Assembly: GCA_030998015.1 (NCBI GenBank)
Contig: JARWMV010000008.1
Span: 310,001 to 374,000 of the forward strand
From: Ceratorhiza oryzae-sativae
Taxonomy: Eukaryota > Basidiomycota > Agaricomycetes > Cantharellales > Ceratobasidiaceae
Reading direction: 5' to 3'
DNA: 64,000 nt
Shown here: positions 54,817 through 64,000 of the stretch, piece after piece
How positions within the stretch are numbered: position 1 is the stretch's first letter
Layout of the letters: each line of letters starts with the position of its first letter
Made by a program: the position numbers and the translations under genes
The notes under the pieces: model-generated
Databases searched by the model: none
What the model saw: the letters and a program-made list of their open reading frames with translations, nothing else
What the model was told of the DNA's origin: nothing

Positions 54817-55538
54817 ATGTCTTCCTTCAGCCGCATTGCCATGGTCGCCTTCTTCATGCTCTCTTTGAGCTTCCTCGTCTCTGCTCGTCCTACCGAGAGC
54901 AAGGAACTTCAGGCGCGCGAAGTGTCGGTTGAAGCCCTCGCCGGGCTTATCGCGCGTCTCCTCGTCGACGTCCGAGCCCAGATCGAGGTTATTCGTAAGT
55001 AATGCAGCACTGCTTTCCTTCACATTACTCAACATGGCGCATTTTAGTTGCGGCTTCTGTTATCGCTGATGTGAAGGTTGCGATTGCCGCGTTGGTTGTG
55101 CTAATCAAAGCCTGCGTTGCTGCCATCATTGACCTTGGTGTTATCGCCGACATTGACGTCGCCGTCAAGGCCGATATCTGCGCTAAGGTTGCTCTAATCA
55201 TCACCGTAAGCTCATCCATAGAATGCTTGTTATGCATTCGCTGATTGTACCATTCCTCAGGTCATCGTCAAGGCTTGCATCCAGCTCGTTGTGAAGTTCG
55301 GACTGTCGGTCGTCATTGGTCTCTGCGTTGAGCTCCAAGCTTGCCTCCAGCTCCTGCTCGTCAAGCTCGATGTCTGCATCGGTGCCGTTATTGCCATCGT
55401 CCTCCAGGCGTAAGTTAAAATTGTCCTGTCGCACCTTGTTTCATTCTAAATACGTCTTGTTTCAGTATCGTCGATGTCGACGTTCGCGCCTTCATCAAGA
55501 TCAACCTTTCCGTCCTTGCTCTCGTCCTTGGTCTATAA
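54817..55538 (+). CDS. Small secreted hydrophobic protein, family copy 4 (right arm)
   Basis: Exons 54817-54994, 55048-55205, 55261-55409, 55466-55538; 558 nt, 185 residues; stop TAA at 55536-55538. Introns GTAAGT..TTTTAG, GTAAGC..CCTCAG, GTAAGT..TTTCAG. The signal peptide and ARPTESKELQAREVSVEALA are followed by hydrophobic segments with Cys in KACVAAI, DICAKVAL, KACIQLVVKFGL, GLCVELQACLQ and LDVCIGAVI. The protein ends LSVLALVLGL. Probably exported; could coat cell walls or act at the host surface, but nothing in the sequence proves it. Identical to copy 3, so expression differences would have to come from the flanks. Confidence 0.85.
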
Positions 55539-55846
55539 GTGACCGTCGGACGTGTATCGTTCTGCTTCGTCCTGTTGGACTTTAGACACACTCATGTAGT
55601 AGAGCACAGTACACTAATGGATTGATTCGGTTTCATGATCTTTTGTTAGCTTCGAAAGTGCTTGCCAGAAATCGACTTTCTTGAGCCATTAAACTCGCCT
55701 GTCTCTTGTGAGCGACCGCGCAGTCCTTGAATTTTATGTCCCCTTGTTCCATCCGGCCTCTCAGCCCCTCTCCCCCTCCCCGTCTGTTCCCATCGCCAGC
55801 CACAATTAACCGTCACCATCACCGAGGGCTCAGCCTCACGTCGCTA

Positions 55847-56413
55847 CTGCCACGCAACCCTCATCCTCATGCCATCATTAATACTTTTGCTACAATTTGG
55901 AGAGTGCATGTGTAGCACCATTCAATCTGCTTTTTGTAGTGCTTCGGTACTGACAACCATTTTACAGAAATCAAATGTACATATTTATTGTATAGAAACG
56001 GTTTACAAAAGGAATGTATGAGTCTGAGTAAAAACGATGGGGTAAAAGGGGCTTGCAGAGCCCATATTCATACTCTACAAATTCACCTGAGACATATGGT
56101 TTGCTGCTGCCCAGATACTGTGCATACATGATGCATTCACACTTGATTCAACTACTGACTTGCACACATTCTAGATCATTTGAGTATGCACATGAAGATT
56201 CCACAGATTTTTTGTATCACATTAGCCCCTGTTTGGCATAGGGAACTTTAATTTTTTGCTGACCTCAAAAAGTGCAATTCTCTGGCTCCATGGACCCATA
56301 TGTTTCAATACAAGCATTGAAAGGCTACATGCAATTACAGTCAAAGCCTCTCTGTAGTTCATTTCCTCAGCCAAAAGCCAAAAATCTTACCAGCCATGCA
56401 CTAACAGCCCAGC
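55847..56413. other. Intergenic, becoming CpG-poor
   Basis: Right flank of the inverted repeat, passing into decayed repeat DNA at about 56000. No gene seen. Confidence 0.5.
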
Positions 56414-56867
56414 TGTCAGTGGCAACAAGTCAGGTAATGGCATGGATGCCTTGGATCATGAGGGCAGAGCCCAGGAACAACTTGGCAGCCACAACAAGGG
56501 AGGTAAGGGCAACAACAACATGTCACAAGATAGTGAGTAGAGAGAGAACAAGACTTGTATTGACAAGGAGGTCAAGTTCATGTGGAGACCTTGTCAAACT
56601 TGACCTGGATTATATACAATCTTCAAGCCACATCAAAACAAACACAACTATACTACAAGTCATATTGCTAAGCAATAGAAGCTGCTGCAGAGCTGTGGAA
56701 TTTCACATCAAAGTTGAAATACATCTTGGTAAGCAGTCTGGAACATTCCATGAGTCACATGATACAGTTGTCCCATAAAAGGAAAGTGTGTTTTGAAAAT
56801 GTTCCTAAAAATTGTAATAATTCAAGAAAATATTATATGGTGAATATATGTGTGTCAGGTTGTGACA
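56414..56867 (-). mobile_element. Solo LTR, C-like subfamily, inverted
   Basis: 454 bp, TGTCAGTGGCAACAAGTCAG to GGTTGTGACA, TSD CCAGC (56409-56413 and 56868-56872). Read on the minus strand it resembles the chromovirus C LTR but is longer and CpG-free. Confidence 0.88.
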
Positions 56868-57068
56868 CCAGCATATACAGTGCTGCTCAAAATGATTGTA
56901 ACAAGTAATGCCAAAGCAGTAATTCCCACCACAAATCACAGAGACACATTTGAATTGTATGAGATGTACATAGATCAACTTGTATTGTCAGTACATGTAT
57001 TGCAAAAAAAATAAGCAAGAGAATCAATAATGAGAATATGGAGAAGCCACCAAAAGAGACTTGGAATC

Positions 57069-57337
57069 TGTCATGGCCTAGACCATTACCACAAATGTAT
57101 TCTGATTTATTTTGATTTTATCTCATCTCTATTTTCCAGTTTTTGGACAAGTCCTGTTTATTCAGATATATGCATAGAATTATTAACTGAGTCATGTGAC
57201 CATTGTTGATGTATTCTGGAATATTCTGTTGATGTGGCACCATCTCTCTTATAGTACAATTTGGCTTAGCTTCCCATTTCACATGTACAGCCTTTCTCAT
57301 GAATATATAAGGGAGAGTCTGAGAGCCTTAAGCCTCA
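57069..57337 (+). repeat. Left part of a 518-bp-family LTR, cut by element D
   Basis: Starts TGTCATGGCCTAGACCATTA and follows the LTR at 57949 up to AAGCCTCA, where element D is inserted (57338). Confidence 0.75.
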
Positions 57338-57710
57338 TGTCGACAACAACAAGTCAGGTGACAAGGAAAATGGTAAGAAAGAACTTGTATTTGATGAGAG
57401 GTCAAGTTCTTGAGGAGTCCTCTGCAAACTTGACCTGGCTTATATACATGATACAAGCCACATCATAACAAACAAGTCTGTACAGTGAGTCATGACTGAT
57501 AAGAGATAGAAGCAACTGCAGAACTGTGGAATTTCACATCAGAGTTGAAATACATCTTGGTTATCAGTCCAGAACATCCTTTGAATCACATGACACAGAT
57601 ATACCATAAAAGGCAAGTATGTTTTGAAAATGATCTCATAAAATGTAATAAATCAAGAAAATATTGTAGAGTGGATATATGCATGTCAGTTCATGACACT
57701 TCCCCCCTTC

Positions 57711-59771
57711 AAGGCACAGGGGTCATGGGGTGCCTTTGGATGTGACTTGACATAGTCAGCCATGAGTTCCAGTGTGTTTACCAGGTCATCGTAAGTTAAC
57801 CATTGTTGCTTGTCATAACCAAGCCATTTGACATAGTATTTGAAGACGTTAGACCTTTTGTTGTATCACAACTTTATGATCTGTTCAACTTCAAATTCTT
57901 CTTCCCCTTCAGGAGTTACCACCAGTGGTGGTGGGGGAACCTGGCACCTGTCATGGCCTAGACCATGACATGGATTTTATTATGATTTTCCTATATTTTA
58001 TACATCTCTCTTTCTCATATTTGTGGACAAGTCCCATTTAATCAGATATATGCATAGAATTACTTACATGATCACATGACCTTGTTGTTGTTTATGTTCT
58101 GTTTGTACCTTCTGGAATATTCCATTACACAGCACCATTCTTACATTGTACAATAGTTGTCTTGCACCATATGTGTATTTGATATAGCTCATTGTATGAA
58201 TATATAAGGGAGAGTCTGAGAGCCTTAAGCCTCAGAACTCGACCTCCTGTTGTATCCCCTCTACTACCTGTGTGACTTACAGTCCATAGTCCCTGCCCAG
58301 TCCTCTTAAGGACAAGTGCACCTACTTCTATATCCTTGCATCTTATTGCACCCTCACTGCATGTCCTACCTTAGACACTGTCAGTACAGCCTCTGGCATT
58401 GCTGCCCATATGCTTGTCATTGCCACTTAGGTGTTTGATGTTACCCTTCAGGTTGTAGCTCTGACAGCACCCATAGGGGTTGTCTTTATATTTGGTTAGG
58501 AGTGAGACATGAAATACTGGGTGTATTTTCATGGTTACTGGCAAGTCCAGTTTGAAGGCATGAGTGCTGTGTTGCACTACCACCTTGAATGGTCCAACTC
58601 TCTTGTGGGCCAGTTTCCTGGAGGCCTGTTGTGTCTGTATGTTCTTGGTGTCAAGCCAGACTTTGTTTCCAACCTTAATGGCTTCTGGGGTTTGATGTTT
58701 CCAGTCATAGTATTCTTTGATCTTCTGGTTTGATATTTCCAAAGCAGCCTTAAGTTCATTGTGACCCTTTTGGAGCCATTCTGTGTGGTTGTCTGCTAGG
58801 GGGAATTCTTGTCCCTCCTTGTCCCCAACTGCCAGCCTTGGGTGGAAACCAGAGTTTGCAAAGAATGGTGATTTGCCAGTTGAGGCATTGACACCATTGT
58901 TGTAGGCAAATTCAGCCAAGGGTAAGAGTGAGACCCAGTTGTCCTGCTGATCTGATACATAGTGTCTAATGTATCCTTCTACTACTTGGTTGGCCCTTTC
59001 AGACTGGCCATCCGTTTGAGGGTGGTATGCTGTAGAGTAGGAGGGTTTTATATCCAGCTGTTTGTACAAGTACCTTAAGAATTTGGATGCAAAGTTGGGG
59101 CCACAATCTGAAATGGTTTTCCATGGTAACCTGTGAAGTTTCCATACATAGGTTAGGAACAGGTTGGTGCAATCCATAGCACTTGCTTCTGATTGACATG
59201 GAATGACGTGGACCATTTTTGTCAGGCAGTCGACAATGGTAAATATGGCATCAAACCCTTCTGACAGGGGTAACCCAGTGATCAGGTCATAGGTGATTTC
59301 CTCCCAAGGTTTTTCTGGTGCTGGTATTGGGTTTAGGAGCCCTGGGGGAACTTGGTTGCTGTGCTTGTTCCTGATACAGGATTCACAATGCATGACACAT
59401 TTGTTGACTGATTTTTTCATTGATGACCATGTGTATTTGTGGTTTAGCAGCTCATATGTTCTGAACTGCCCTGGGTGTCCTGCCGCTGGGTTATCATGGC
59501 AACTTTCAATGACCAGCTTGTGGAGTTCTTTATTGTTTGGGACATAGACTCAGCCTTTGTATCATAAAAGTCCTTTGTCCCATTCCCAGTTTTTGACCTT
59601 CTCATTGTCATCTAAGGCTTTCAGCACTTTTGATAGGTGTTTGTCCCCTGGGATAGCATCCCTAATGAGTTGTTCCAGGTCATGGTCTGGTGTGATTGCT
59701 TGTAGCCACAATGATTTTAGCTCCAAAAATTGGTCTTGTGCCAGCAGAGCTTGGCTCTCACCCCCCTCCTT
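57711..59771 (-). pseudogene. Element D pol remnant: RNase H end, integrase, start of chromodomain region
   Basis: Open piece 59420-58467 reads HCESCIRNKHSNQVPPG, TYDLITGLPLSEG, ISDCGPNFAS and the Glu of GQSERANQVVEG, very close to element C integrase. A piece at about 59775-59562 matches the linker before integrase (GGESQALLAQDQFLELKSLW). The region 57948-57711, beyond the solo LTR, matches the chromodomain and C terminus (DDLVNT.EL). Frame breaks near 59550 and 57880. Confidence 0.85.
57949..58466 (+). mobile_element. Solo LTR, 518-bp family
   Basis: TGTCATGGCCTAGACCATGA to AGCTCTGACA, 518 bp, TSD GCACC (57944-57948 and 58467-58471), inserted into element D pol. Same length as the inverted copy at 29869. 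Confidence 0.92.
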
Positions 59772-60193
59772 TGTTGTGACCCTCTGGATGCTTCCTTGCA
59801 AAGCACTTAAGTAGTGGCTGCGTTGATGGTTTGGTGCTATGCAGTATGTATTGAGTGTTCTAGTTACAGTGTTTGCTATGGTTTATGGTGGTTGACAAGA
59901 TAAAGCAAGCTGAGGCATCCAGTCTTGCTTTATCCTTCTTATATATGCCTGTGGCTGTGGTGGCTGCAGATGTATTATCTAAGCACAATCTGCAGTAGGT
60001 GCAGGTTATATACAGTACTATGGTTTAGGTAATTGTTTATCTTAAGTTTGTGTGGCTCCAAATCTTATAGAGCCATGCGAGGTCTGAGGGGTAAGTGCTG
60101 AGGTCACATGATCCTGCTGTAAGTGCCAAGATCATGTGACAACTTGCTCCTCACTCCAAGTAACAATGGAGAGAAATGCTGGAGCAAGTTCAG
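59772..60193 (-). repeat. Copy A-type LTR, inverted and truncated by copy B
   Basis: Begins TGTTGTGACCCTCTGG, the reverse complement of the LTR 3' end, and runs through the TATA region into the U3 repeat, where copy B starts at 60194. CG is replaced by TG or CA almost throughout (ATCATGTGAC, CTTGCTCC). Confidence 0.85.
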
Positions 60194-61088
60194 TGTTATG
60201 ACCCGTCAAACGGACATAACAAAACAACCAAATATTTCTACAGATTTATGGCATTTTTCCTAAGCGGAACAAGCCATAAACAAGGTCACGTGACCTCGGC
60301 GCTTAGCCGGCGCTTACGGTGGTTACCCTGAACTTGCTCCAGCATTTCTCTCCATTGTTACTTGGAGCAAGGAGCGAGTTGTCATGTGATCTTGGCGCTT
60401 ACGGCAGGATCACGTGACCTCAGCACCTATGGTGGTTACCCTGAACTCGCTCCAGCATTTCTCTCCATTGTTACTTGGAGCGAGGAGCGAGTTGTCACGT
60501 GATCTCGGCACTTACGGCAGGATCACGTGACCTCAGCCCCTACGGTGGTTACCCTGAACTCGCTCCAGCATTTCTCTCCCTTGTTACTTGGAGCGAGGAG
60601 CGAATTGTCACGTGATCTCGGCGCTTATGGAAGGGTCACGTGATCTCGGCGCTTACAGTTGTTACCCTGAACTCGCTCCAGCATTTCTCTCCCATGTTAC
60701 TTGGAGCAAGGAGCGAGTTGTCACGTGATCTCGGCGCTTACGGAAGGGTCACGTGACCTCAGCGCCTACCCCTCGGACCTTGTGCGGCTCTATAAGATTC
60801 AGAGCCACACAAACTTAAGACAAACAATTACCTAACCCATAGTACTATACATAACCTACACCTACTGCGGAGTGTGCTTAGATAATACATCTGCAGCCAC
60901 CGCAGCCACAGGTATATATAAGGAGGATAAAGCAAGACTGGACACCTCAGCTTGCTTTATCTTGTCAACCACCATAGACCATAGCAAACACTGTAACTAG
61001 AACACTCAATACATACTGCATAGCACCAAACCGTCAACACAGCCACTACTTAAGTGCTCCACAAGGGAGCCTCCAGAGGGTCACAACA
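60194..61088 (+). repeat. 5' LTR of copy B, four 113-bp units
   Basis: 895 bp, that is 556 plus 3 x 113. GTTACCCTGAACT occurs four times, each followed by a GTCACGTGAT-type palindrome. TATATATAA and AGCTTGCTTTAT are as in copy A. Confidence 0.93.
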
Positions 61089-61090
61089 TT

Positions 61091-61102
61091 ATAAAGCAAG
61101 CT
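61091..61102 (+). promoter_or_regulatory. Self-complementary primer-binding site of copy B
   Basis: ATAAAGCAAGCT, 2 nt after the LTR, complementary to AGCTTGCTTTAT inside it. Confidence 0.72.
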
Positions 61103-61209
61103 CTTAACTTAACTAGTGGCGAACATAAGTATACTGCACAGATACTAAGGGCTGAGTACACAAGAAAACCAGCTAACTCCTGTGATACATAAGAGAACAC
61201 AAAGAAACT

Positions 61210-63040
61210 ATGTCACAGAGACCACAAACTCGATCTCAAAGCAGAGTGGCAAATAGTAGGCCACAATCACCCAAACCCATTGCTTCCCCAGAGGCAGAAG
61301 GTAACCCAGATGAGACCCTCCAAGGAATGCCAGGGGGGTTGCCACAAAACCCACGACCAGTGGCTCAACCCAACCCCACTCAGGCCCCCATCTTGGGAGG
61401 GGAAATAGGGGGAATACCACTCCGCAGCCCTCAACCGCCAATTCACCTGATAAATCCAGACCCAGAAGATATCTCAAATCCAGAGAGGGATGAGGTAGAA
61501 GATATGACCCGAACCATATACGAACAAGGCACGGCCTTGGCGGAAGAGGCAAGGACACAACCCCAGCCAGGTCCCGGAACCATAGCCACTGCCAACCCTA
61601 TTCACACCATTGCCACAGCCATCAGGGCGGGGCTCAAGGAACTTAGAGACAATAATCATAGGGAACTAGAAAAGGCAATCACGGGTATAAATCAGTGTCA
61701 AATATCACTAACCCGACAAGAAGGAAACGTGGACTGGATGGTAAGGTCTATGGAAACATCCAACAAAAATGTCCTCTATGTGGCAAAGAACCAGGACGAC
61801 CTAAAAGCAGAAATGGGGAACCTGATAAAAGAATTAAAGGACATCTCCATGGAAATAAACCGGGTACTGGGAATGCAAGAACGAAAGCTCGAAAGCTTAG
61901 AGAAGAAAACCGAAAACACAGGGGAGATCCTAATCGCACTAGAACAACGGGTAACCATCTAGGAAATGAGCTCCGGAAAACAACTGAAGCAGGAAGGCCA
62001 AGGGAAAGGACAGAAGAAACCAGGGGAAGAACTAGGGTGGTCATAGGAAGCCCCTCACGATCCCCCTCAGCCTCCCCAGTACGAACACCTTTTCTGGGAA
62101 GAACCTTCCAGGCTGAGTCCACAATAAGACCCCGAACAGAACCTCCATCCCAAGCAAACCAACCTACCCTTGCTGCAAACCACACTCCTAAGGAGGCAGA
62201 CTAGGGAGACCCAGCAAATTTAATGGGAAAAAGGGAAGGAAGCAGAGAACTTCATAATCAGCATGGAACTTTTCTTTGCTGACTATGACGAATCAGCCTT
62301 TGATGACCGAAAAAAGATATCTGCTGTGCTAATGAACATGGAGGATGGGGAAGCAGCAAACTGGGCACAACCTTACCGCCGGAAACTACTAGCAGGCGAA
62401 CACACAGGTATTCTTGCATCCTGGAAGGATTTCAGGAAGGGATTCCTGGATGCTTTTAATGACCCAGTCATAAAGGAAAAGACCATCCGGAAACTAAGGA
62501 AATTAACACAGACCAAGAGTGCATTGGATTATGCTACCCAATTCCGGATCCTGATCCAAGAGGTAGACTGGAACCAGGAAGCCTCAAGGACCAATTCAGG
62601 GAAGGGTTAAAACCCGAAGTACGACAAGAGATCTTAAGGATTGAAGTACTGGCAAATGAGGCTGAAGGTCCATCATATACCTTAGATCAATTAATTGACT
62701 TTGCCTGCAAAATGGATGACATGCAGTTTGCAAACCAGAAAATGAATACAAGGACCAGCAACTCATCAAATTCAACCTGGGCACCAGCGAAATACAAACA
62801 AGGGGGAACAAGCCTTTAGGGACCAGCGGCAAACAGGGGAATACCCAAACCAACAACATGGTAAGGATACCAAACAGTGAAAAGGACAGGCGAAGGAAAG
62901 AAGGACTCTGTATCAAATGCGGTAAATCAGGGCATGTCCTGAAGGAGTGCCGAGGCCAGTGGACCTACGACAAAGCTAAGATACAAGGGAAGGCCAGCAG
63001 ACAAGTTGAGGAAGAAAGCAGCTCTGAGTCGGAAAACTAA
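61210..63040 (+). pseudogene. Copy B gag, frameshifted
   Basis: The N-terminal frame is open for 250 codons (MSQRPQTRSQSRVANSRPQS... through EDMTRTIYEQGTALAEEART), where copy A has two deletions. A lost G near 61955 causes a stop. Capsid segment 62263-62610, then breaks near 62580 and 62800. CCHC knuckle CIKCGKSGHVLKEC, end SSSESEN with TAA at 63038-63040. The breaks lie at positions different from those of copy A, so the common ancestor had an open gag. Confidence 0.85.
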
Positions 63041-63057
63041 TTGGTCCTACCACTTCC

Positions 63058-64000
63058 ATGTTGGAGGACCCCAATATAACCCCTACCGCAGATGTATGTT
63101 ACCTCAAGAAGTCTAGTAATCAATCAATAATATACACTACGGTAGAGGGAATCATGGAACCAGCTAAAACGCTGATTGACTCAGGATCTTCAACCAACTT
63201 CATCGATAAGGCCTATTCAAGGGAAAAAGGGATTCCAACCACTCCCCTCAAACACAAGAAATCAATTGTGGCCATTGATGGAAATGAAATCAAGGATGCC
63301 ATAGAAGAAAGGGCAGAACTAAACATCGAAGTGGAAGGGAAGACACTAAAATGCTCCCTTTATGTAATGACCCTAGGTGACAGACATAGTCCTAGGGAAA
63401 GAATGGCTTGAAGAAGCAGAACCTATCATAGATTGGAAAGACCTTACCATCTCATACCCAGATGAAATCAAGGCAAGGGCAGCAAGTGAAAGCCTACAAA
63501 TCCCAGAAGAATTTAGGGATTTTGAAGACCTATTTGGGGAAGAAGGTTTCCGAGAACTTCCACCCCACCGAGGTAACCTAGACTTCAAAATGGACCTGAT
63601 CGAGGGAGCGGAGCTGCCAAAGCCTGCAAAGAGGTACAGTATGTCACTGGCAGAAACAAAGGCGCTCAGGGAGTACCTAGAGGAGGAACTAAGAAACGGG
63701 AAAATAAGGCCCAGCCAGTCAGTTGTAGCTGCACCCTGTTTCTATGTGAACAAAGCAGATGGAGGGCTTAGGTTGGTAGTCGACTACCGTAAGATGAATG
63801 ACATCACCAAGCCAGACAGGTTTCCACTTCCAATCCAAATAGAATTGATTGAGAGACTGAAGGATGCAACCATCTATTCAAAAATGGATGTTCGATGGGG
63901 TTTCAACAACATCAGGGTAAAAGAGGGAGACGAATGGAAAACAGCTTTCAGGACAGGAGAAGGCCAGTTTGAATGCTTGGTCATGCCATTCGGAGTAAAA
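63058..64000 (+). pseudogene. Copy B pol, protease and start of RT, cut by window end
   Basis: Protease LIDSGSSTNFID. A 2-nt deletion at about 63379 breaks the frame before the conserved TDIVLGKEWL. From there the frame is open to the window end: FEDLFGEEGF, RYSMSLAETKALREYLEEEL, RLVVDYRKMNDITKPDRFPL and LVMPFGVK. VVDYRKMN is the canonical RT motif that copy A has lost (VVNYCKMN). Confidence 0.85.

Larger units (their letters stand above)
54598..55846 (-). repeat. Right arm of the 1249-bp inverted duplication
   Basis: Reverse complement of 52092-53340. Outside 55846 the sequence differs at once from the left flank. Confidence 0.92.
57338..59771 (-). mobile_element. Element D: truncated chromovirus of the C family, inverted
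   Basis: The 3' LTR is at 57338-57698 (361 bp, inverted), the polypurine tract at 57699-57710, then pol in reverse order up to 59771, where a copy A-type LTR interrupts it. A solo LTR at 57949-58466 lies inside. Almost no CpG remains, so it is much older than element C. Confidence 0.85.
60194..64000 (+). mobile_element. Copy B: second member of the copy A family, cut by window end
   Basis: LTR, self-priming site, gag and the first half of pol are present; the window ends inside RT. Sequence is close to copy A, but the small indels are different. The possible TSD is TTCAG (60189-60193), unverified. Whether copy B carries the Rep module cannot be seen here. Confidence 0.93.

Noticed and set aside
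47572..55538. Hydrophobin genes
   Set aside because: The eight-Cys pattern with two CC pairs is absent; there are about six single Cys in repeated hydrophobic helices.

Overview
This is eukaryotic DNA, most likely from a filamentous basidiomycete of Rhizoctonia-like type (inference). The evidence is short 49-61 bp introns with GT...AG ends and a TACTAAT or CTAAC branch point, an Ssk1-type response regulator, a fungal Hsp70-like ATPase with many introns, small secreted protein genes, and chromodomain-bearing Ty3/gypsy elements. There is no sign of a prokaryotic or organellar genome.

Layout. 1-1465 is the end of an F-box-like gene on the minus strand. 2.16-28.7 kb is one decayed pogo-type DNA transposon split by a stack of later insertions, each dated by its own target-site duplication (TSD). 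These are a minus-strand LINE with RNase H (2589-9022, 13-bp TSD), a chromovirus C (9106-26322, TSD ACAAC) and a solo LTR (27535-27909, TSD TTAAC). A second chromovirus, copy A (9818-20084, TSD CTCGA), sits inside C. 28.7-33.6 kb holds CpG-poor repeat debris, including a solo LTR (29869-30386) and a second pogo/Tigger-like fragment. 33.9-47 kb is a gene island: an uncertain helical-protein gene, an Hsp70-like gene, a second F-box-like gene and an SSK1-like response regulator. 47.5-55.6 kb holds four related small secreted protein genes; two of them lie in a 1249-bp inverted duplication. 56.4-60.2 kb is decayed LTR elements, and 60194 to the end is another member of the copy A family (copy B).

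Main discovery. Copy A carries, between its integrase/chromodomain and its polypurine tract, a cargo region of about 3.3 kb. This encodes a CRESS-DNA-virus-like Rep: an HUH endonuclease with a WLK/HVH/YLWK motif set, followed by an SF3 helicase with GETGTGKT, ILDD and a motif C. A spliced antisense gene diverges from it across an intergenic region with 61-bp direct repeats, three CACGTG palindromes, a small hairpin and a TATA box. A chromovirus with a rolling-circle-type Rep module between LTRs is very unusual. Rep has one in-frame TGA between its two domains, so this copy is probably dead; copy B leaves the window before the corresponding region.

Other structure. Both chromoviruses have primer sites that match their own LTR, not a tRNA, as in Tf1/sushi self-priming. 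The copy A family LTRs vary in length by whole 113-bp units (556, 669 and 895 bp). Differences between the LTRs of one element are almost all CpG to TpG/CpA changes. Many single-base indels break the transposon ORFs and also the SSK1-like gene, so some may be assembly errors.
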